Source: Planctomycetota bacterium
Lineage (GTDB): Bacteria > Planctomycetota > Planctomycetia > Pirellulales > Pirellulaceae
Length of the DNA: 36,106 bases
NCBI GenBank assembly: GCA_027622275.1
Contig: JAQBZB010000058.1
Span: 1 to 36,106, forward strand
Reading direction: 5' to 3'
Below are positions 32,801 through 36,106 of this stretch, in pieces. The notes below the pieces were generated by a model. The model ran no database searches. It saw only the letters and a list, made by a program, of their open reading frames with translations, and was not told the origin of the DNA. The first letter of the stretch is position 1. The number at the start of each line of letters is the position of its first letter. The position numbers and the translations under genes were made by a program.

Positions 32801-33729
32801 ATCAACTGCGGCGCAACGTCCAACTCACTCATGATCTTGGTGATCTCACTGACGAAGCCGGGTTCGTCCAGCAGCTTCATGATCGTCGGATTGCTCATCA
32901 GCGACCTGGCAGCTCGATAATCGATCGGCTTGCCCGAACGCAGCACTTGCTGAATCTCGGCGTCGGCCGTCAGCGAATCGATCGCGTGACGCATCGCGGG
33001 ACGTTGCTTCAAGTGCTCGATCTGTGGCGACTCCATCAGCTGATTTAACTTCTGAGGATCGCGCGCCAATTTGATGCTCTCCTGCATGGGAGCTAGCTGC
33101 GGGAGATACTGGAAAGGGTTGTAGGCAACCACCAGGGGGCCAAATTGGCTGCCTCGGGTCTGCTCCGCAACCTTGACGATTCGCTCGGAGACCGCGAGAG
33201 CAAACGTGCTATCGACCGTCCGCGAGGCGACTCGCTCCTTGGCCATCGGCTCGACGGTCAACAGGCCGCCGAGCAACAACAACACGATGCCGGTCCCTTG
33301 TACTGCCCCGAGCAGGAACCCGAACCGGCGGTTCATCGCTTCCAGACGTGGGCGATCATCCAGCAACACGCGTGCAACGATTGCCATGACGATCATCGCC
33401 GCGCACGTGATTCCGATCCCAATCGCCCCGATGCTGACAATGCGACTGGTCAAGCCCGTGGTCCCGAGGAACTCCACGATTTTGGGCTCGCACAACTTTC
33501 CCCAACTCGGCGCGTATGCAATCGCCGCCACAGCGCCACTCAAAAATCCGGTCAACTTGGCCGCTCCCATCCGAAAGCCGCTGAAGCCGGCCACCATCAC
33601 CGCGGCGAGAACAGCAGCCGCGACATGATCTTCCTGCATCCAGAAATAGGAGATCGCGGCTGTGAACAGCCCGACAATCGGCATCCACAGCGGGATGCCC
33701 CGCGGTTGGTCATAAGGACTTGTCGTCAT
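32782..33729 (-). CDS. CvpA-family-like membrane protein
   Basis: A 315-residue protein. The first half has five hydrophobic segments (about 14-30, 36-52, 57-75, 95-120 and 134-158), with a CvpA-like arrangement: a Gly/Ala-rich start (GFSGFRMGAAKLTGFLSGAV) and the conserved turn NRRFGFLLGAVQGTGIVLLL. The second half is soluble and helical, ending in LDVAPQLINDDGQ. Family knowledge: CvpA-type inner-membrane proteins are linked to colicin V production and envelope stress, but their mechanism is unclear. The C-terminal extension is unrecognised. The last codons come from a hairpin repeat tail, suggesting the end was remodelled by that element. It is convergent with the 845-residue protein gene. 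Confidence 0.7.
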   Translation of the reverse strand: MTTSPYDQPRGIPLWMPIVGLFTAAISYFWMQEDHVAAAVLAAVMVAGFSGFRMGAAKLTGFLSGAVAAIAYAPSWGKLCEPKIVEFLGTTGLTSRIVSIGAIGIGITCAAMIVMAIVARVLLDDRPRLEAMNRRFGFLLGAVQGTGIVLLLLGGLLTVEPMAKERVASRTVDSTFALAVSERIVKVAEQTRGSQFGPLVVAYNPFQYLPQLAPMQESIKLARDPQKLNQLMESPQIEHLKQRPAMRHAIDSLTADAEIQQVLRSGKPIDYRAARSLMSNPTIMKLLDEPGFVSEITKIMSELDVAPQLINDDGQ

Positions 33730-34047
33730 GGCGATCGATTAGGGGGACGAGTTGGCTTTAAGCCCCTGATACTTGGAGCATCCGAGCGATGCAGGGCATT
33801 CGAGAATTCGAAGGCTCACCAAAGCTTAGCATTTCGATCGGGAACGAGTCGTCGAAAAAGCCGTCAAACTCACTCGCCAAGGCTTGACCGTCCCCGGCAC
33901 GTCGGCGAGTTCGTTGCCGTTCTTCAACACCTTGGCGTTCAGGGATTCGCCGCGGGGGTCTTGCGTGGCACAAATTCAACACGATCATGAGAGCTTGTTG
34001 AAAGAACGAAACACTGCCTCCCGCCTCGCGATTCAAGGAGTTCAACA
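33730..34047. other. Divergent spacer, no gene supported
   Basis: 318 bp between the CvpA-like gene (minus) and the dehydrogenase gene (plus). Short open frames exist on both strands (for example 33758-34048 minus) but lack ribosome sites and family-like sequence. The AAGGAG at 34036-34040 region belongs to the dehydrogenase start. No strong promoter, repeat or RNA was recognised. Confidence 0.4.
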
Positions 34048-35004
34048 TTGTTTGCTGGTCACATGTACGAACCGAAAAAAATCAAATTGGTCGATGTCCC
34101 CGAACAGACGCTCGAGGGCGAAGGCGAGATCTTGTTTCAGCCCGAGCTGGCTTGTTTGTGCGGCTCCGATTTGCTGTACTTCGAAGGCGATTATCACGAG
34201 CACATGCCGCAGGTCGGGCAATCGTTGCACGAGATGATCGGCCGCGTGGTCAAAACGACCGGCAGCCGGTTCAACGTCGGTGATCGCGTCCTCTGCGTGC
34301 CAATTGAACATTACGGCTTCTACGAGCGGTTTCGTGTCAGTGAGAAGCGGGCGATTCCGCTGGATTCGCGGCCGCCGGATGATCAAGGACTGCTCGCCCA
34401 GCCGCTCGGTACGGTGCTCTTCGGAATGAAGAAAGTCCCGAGCGTACTCGACAAGGACGTCGTCGTTCTGGGCCAGGGACCAATCGGTCAACTCTTTAAC
34501 GGAGCGTTGAGGAACCTGGGTGCTCGGCAGATCATCGGCGTCGATCTTCTCGATTCGCGGTTGGAAGTGAGCCGGAGGATGGGTGCCACCGCGACCATCA
34601 ACGCAGATCGCGAGAACGTGGTCGACGTCGTGCGTGAGTTGACCGGCGGGGCGATGGCCGATCTGATCGTCGAAGCCGTCGGGCATCGCGAACAACGGAT
34701 CAACGATTGTTTCAATTTGGTGCGTTACGGCGGCGACATTCTGTTCTTCGGCGTGCCAAGGGCCAAGATCGACGATGTTCACTGGCGGATCATCTTCGAC
34801 AAGAACGCCTCGATCCACACGAGCATTGGCCCGAGTTTCGAGCGCGATTTCCCTCTCGCCATGCGATGGATCGCGGAGAAGCGAATCGATGTGACGCCCT
34901 GCATCACGCACACCCTGCCGCTGGACCAGATTCAGGAAGCCTTTGATATCTTCGCCGAACGTCGTGACGGAGCTATCAAAGTGTTCGTTGATTTTCCGCG
35001 CTGA
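34048..35004 (+). CDS. Zinc-dependent MDR alcohol dehydrogenase lacking the structural-zinc lobe
   Basis: A 318-residue medium-chain dehydrogenase/reductase. The TTG at 34048 is chosen because AAGGAG lies 7 bp upstream and the product then starts MFAGHMYEPKKIKLVDVPEQ, matching the family's usual first strand. Catalytic zinc ligands C38 (CLCGSDL) and H61-E62 (LHEMIG) are present. The four-cysteine structural-zinc loop normally near residue 95 is absent, which accounts for the shorter length. The Rossmann loop GQGPIG is at 142-147, with D166 ending the second strand, which favours NAD(H). The substrate is probably a polyol or sugar alcohol, not determinable here. The stop overlaps the EamA gene start by one base. 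Confidence 0.85.
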   Translation: MFAGHMYEPKKIKLVDVPEQTLEGEGEILFQPELACLCGSDLLYFEGDYHEHMPQVGQSLHEMIGRVVKTTGSRFNVGDRVLCVPIEHYGFYERFRVSEKRAIPLDSRPPDDQGLLAQPLGTVLFGMKKVPSVLDKDVVVLGQGPIGQLFNGALRNLGARQIIGVDLLDSRLEVSRRMGATATINADRENVVDVVRELTGGAMADLIVEAVGHREQRINDCFNLVRYGGDILFFGVPRAKIDDVHWRIIFDKNASIHTSIGPSFERDFPLAMRWIAEKRIDVTPCITHTLPLDQIQEAFDIFAERRDGAIKVFVDFPR

Positions 35005-35957
35005 TGGCTAGTGGAACAGCGTCGTCCAGTCCCCGCGAGTTGGAACCCGTCAGGCTCAAGACGGCGTCGTTGGCGCTGCTCACCGTCGCGATGTGGGGTG
35101 CCAATCCGGCGGCGGTCAGCTACAGCCTCGACACGCTTCCGCCCATCGCCGTGGCTGGACTTCGCTTCGCGATGGCCACGGTGGTGATGCTGTTTTGGTG
35201 CCGGGTCGAAGGCTGCGGGTTGCGGCTTCGCGTGGGCCAACGATGGCCGGCGTTGATCGCTGGTGTGCTGCTCTTTCTGCAAATCGCTTCGTTCAACATC
35301 GGCGTGACGATGTCAAACTCGTCCCACTCGTCGATGATGATCAACACGTTTGTCTTTTGGGTCGTCATCATCGAACACTTTGTCACGAAAGCCGATCGAT
35401 TGACGGCGCGGAAGCTGTTCGGGTTGTTTGTGGCCTTGGGAGGTGTCTTGCTTCTACTGATTCGTACCGAACCGCCCGACGCTCCGGTATCGAGCACCTC
35501 GCTCGATCAGCCAACGCTGGTCGGCGATGCGATTCTGCTGTTTAGTGCGTGCATCTTGGCTTGGAAAGTCGTTTATGTCCGGCACGCTTTGAAGTTCGTC
35601 GAACCGGGAAAGCTGATCTTCTGGCACGACCTGATTGGAGTGGTCCTGTTCGTCATTTGCAGTGCCTCGTTCGAGCAAGTCGAGTTCGGAGGATTCACGA
35701 CGTCGGCAGTCGTCGCGCTCGTCTATCAAGGTGTCTTCGTGGCGGGGTTCTGTTTCGCACTCCAAGCGCTACTCCTGCGTCGCCACTCCGCCTCGCAGAT
35801 CGCAGTCTTCAGCTTCGCCACACCGCTGTTTGGCGTTGGGACTGGCATCCTGCTGCGCGGCGATCAAATGACGCCCATGCTGCTGGCCGCGGCGGTTTGT
35901 GTTGCGATCGGTATACTGCTGGTCAATCTGAAGAAGCCGGTGGCGATTGGCGACTAG
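35004..35957 (+). CDS. EamA/DMT-superfamily transporter
   Basis: A 317-residue protein with ten predicted membrane segments in two EamA repeats, the first about 22-152 (WGANPAAVSYSLDTLPPIAV at its start) and the second about 172-305 (ending AAAVCVAIGILLVNLKKP). Family knowledge: drug/metabolite transporters usually export or import small polar metabolites; the substrate is unknown. The ATG at 35004 overlaps the dehydrogenase stop (TGATG), so the two are translationally coupled and may share a metabolite (inference). A hairpin element begins 13 bp after the stop. Confidence 0.9.
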   Translation: MASGTASSSPRELEPVRLKTASLALLTVAMWGANPAAVSYSLDTLPPIAVAGLRFAMATVVMLFWCRVEGCGLRLRVGQRWPALIAGVLLFLQIASFNIGVTMSNSSHSSMMINTFVFWVVIIEHFVTKADRLTARKLFGLFVALGGVLLLLIRTEPPDAPVSSTSLDQPTLVGDAILLFSACILAWKVVYVRHALKFVEPGKLIFWHDLIGVVLFVICSASFEQVEFGGFTTSAVVALVYQGVFVAGFCFALQALLLRRHSASQIAVFSFATPLFGVGTGILLRGDQMTPMLLAAAVCVAIGILLVNLKKPVAIGD

Positions 35958-35969
35958 CCCGGATTATTC

Positions 35970-36042
35970 ATCAGCCGCCTGGCGCTAGCCTGCGGTTCTC
36001 GCGAACTTCGAGAGAACCGCTCGCTAGCGCGTGGCGGCTGAT
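35970..36042. repeat. 73-bp hairpin element downstream of the EamA gene
   Basis: Outer arms 35970-35989 and 36023-36042 are 20-bp inverted copies with two mismatches; inner arms GCGGTTCTC (35992-36000) and GAGAACCGC (36012-36020) are perfect. It has the same length and motif offsets as the element at 27546-27618, so both belong to one repeat family. No T-run follows, so it is not an obvious terminator. Confidence 0.8.
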
Positions 36043-36106
36043 TTGCGCGGTGTTTTGGGCAAGATAGCCGTAACTCTTTTTACAAACGTATGTTTTGAAG
36101 AATGCT

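Noticed and set aside
33758-34048. Minus-strand frame of 96 codons in the spacer before the dehydrogenase
   Set aside because: No ribosome site, its start lies on the dehydrogenase start, and the sequence resembles no family; coding status cannot be supported.

Overview
The window looks like a piece of a planctomycete chromosome (class Planctomycetia, moderately high GC). The evidence is gene content. There is a DUF1501 protein, two DUF1549/DUF1553 proteins with CxxCH motifs and a DUF1080 protein, all families strongly enriched in Planctomycetes, plus an FGE-type domain fused to FG-GAP repeats and a DUF4332 protein. Several spacers carry hairpin repeats of the kind that litter these genomes, such as the one whose antisense reads EGEAPAEP. 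I see no rRNA, tRNA, CRISPR array or insertion sequence. The genus cannot be fixed from the sequence alone.

Layout. 1-1964: a degenerate or 5'-truncated FGE domain followed by Ig-like and FG-GAP repeats. 2022-5433 (minus): a three-gene unit joined by 4-nt overlaps, encoding a TadA/CpaF secretion ATPase, an exported protein with an STN-like segment and an exported parvulin prolyl isomerase. 5680-8910: a phospholipid block with cdsA and a CDP-alcohol phosphotransferase on plus, converging on a lipid kinase and a DedA/TVP38 membrane protein on minus. 9007-10832: a class III phosphodiesterase and cysK, convergent. 10965-17945: the DUF1549/DUF1501/TlpA-like unit on minus, with a second DUF1549 protein diverging from it. 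18110-23307: an M3 oligopeptidase, a DUF1080 protein, a hicAB pair whose HicA has lost its expected catalytic His, and metG. 23308-24016: a hairpin repeat, a startless 82-codon reading frame and a 71-residue planctomycete-type small protein. 24217-26352: a DegT-type aminotransferase and a membrane-anchored C39-like cysteine peptidase. 26525-33729: an SMC/YhaN-like ATPase with two C-terminal DUF4332 modules and a degenerate Walker B, diverging from an 845-residue membrane-anchored protein of unknown function, then a CvpA-like membrane protein. 34048-35957: a zinc alcohol dehydrogenase lacking the structural-zinc lobe, overlapping an EamA transporter.

How genes work together. CdsA makes CDP-diacylglycerol and the adjacent CDP-alcohol transferase would use it, while the lipid kinase regenerates phosphatidic acid, so this block is a coherent phospholipid supply module. 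The Tad ATPase unit looks like an orphan secretion motor co-translated with two envelope proteins. The DUF1549/DUF1501/TlpA-like set is probably a periplasmic unit of unknown chemistry.

The most unusual features are the orphan Tad operon, the Walker-B-degenerate ATPase with a 73-bp mobile-type hairpin element inside its coding sequence (a relative lies at 35970-36042), the HicA with Cys in place of His, and the number of distinct hairpin elements in 36 kb.
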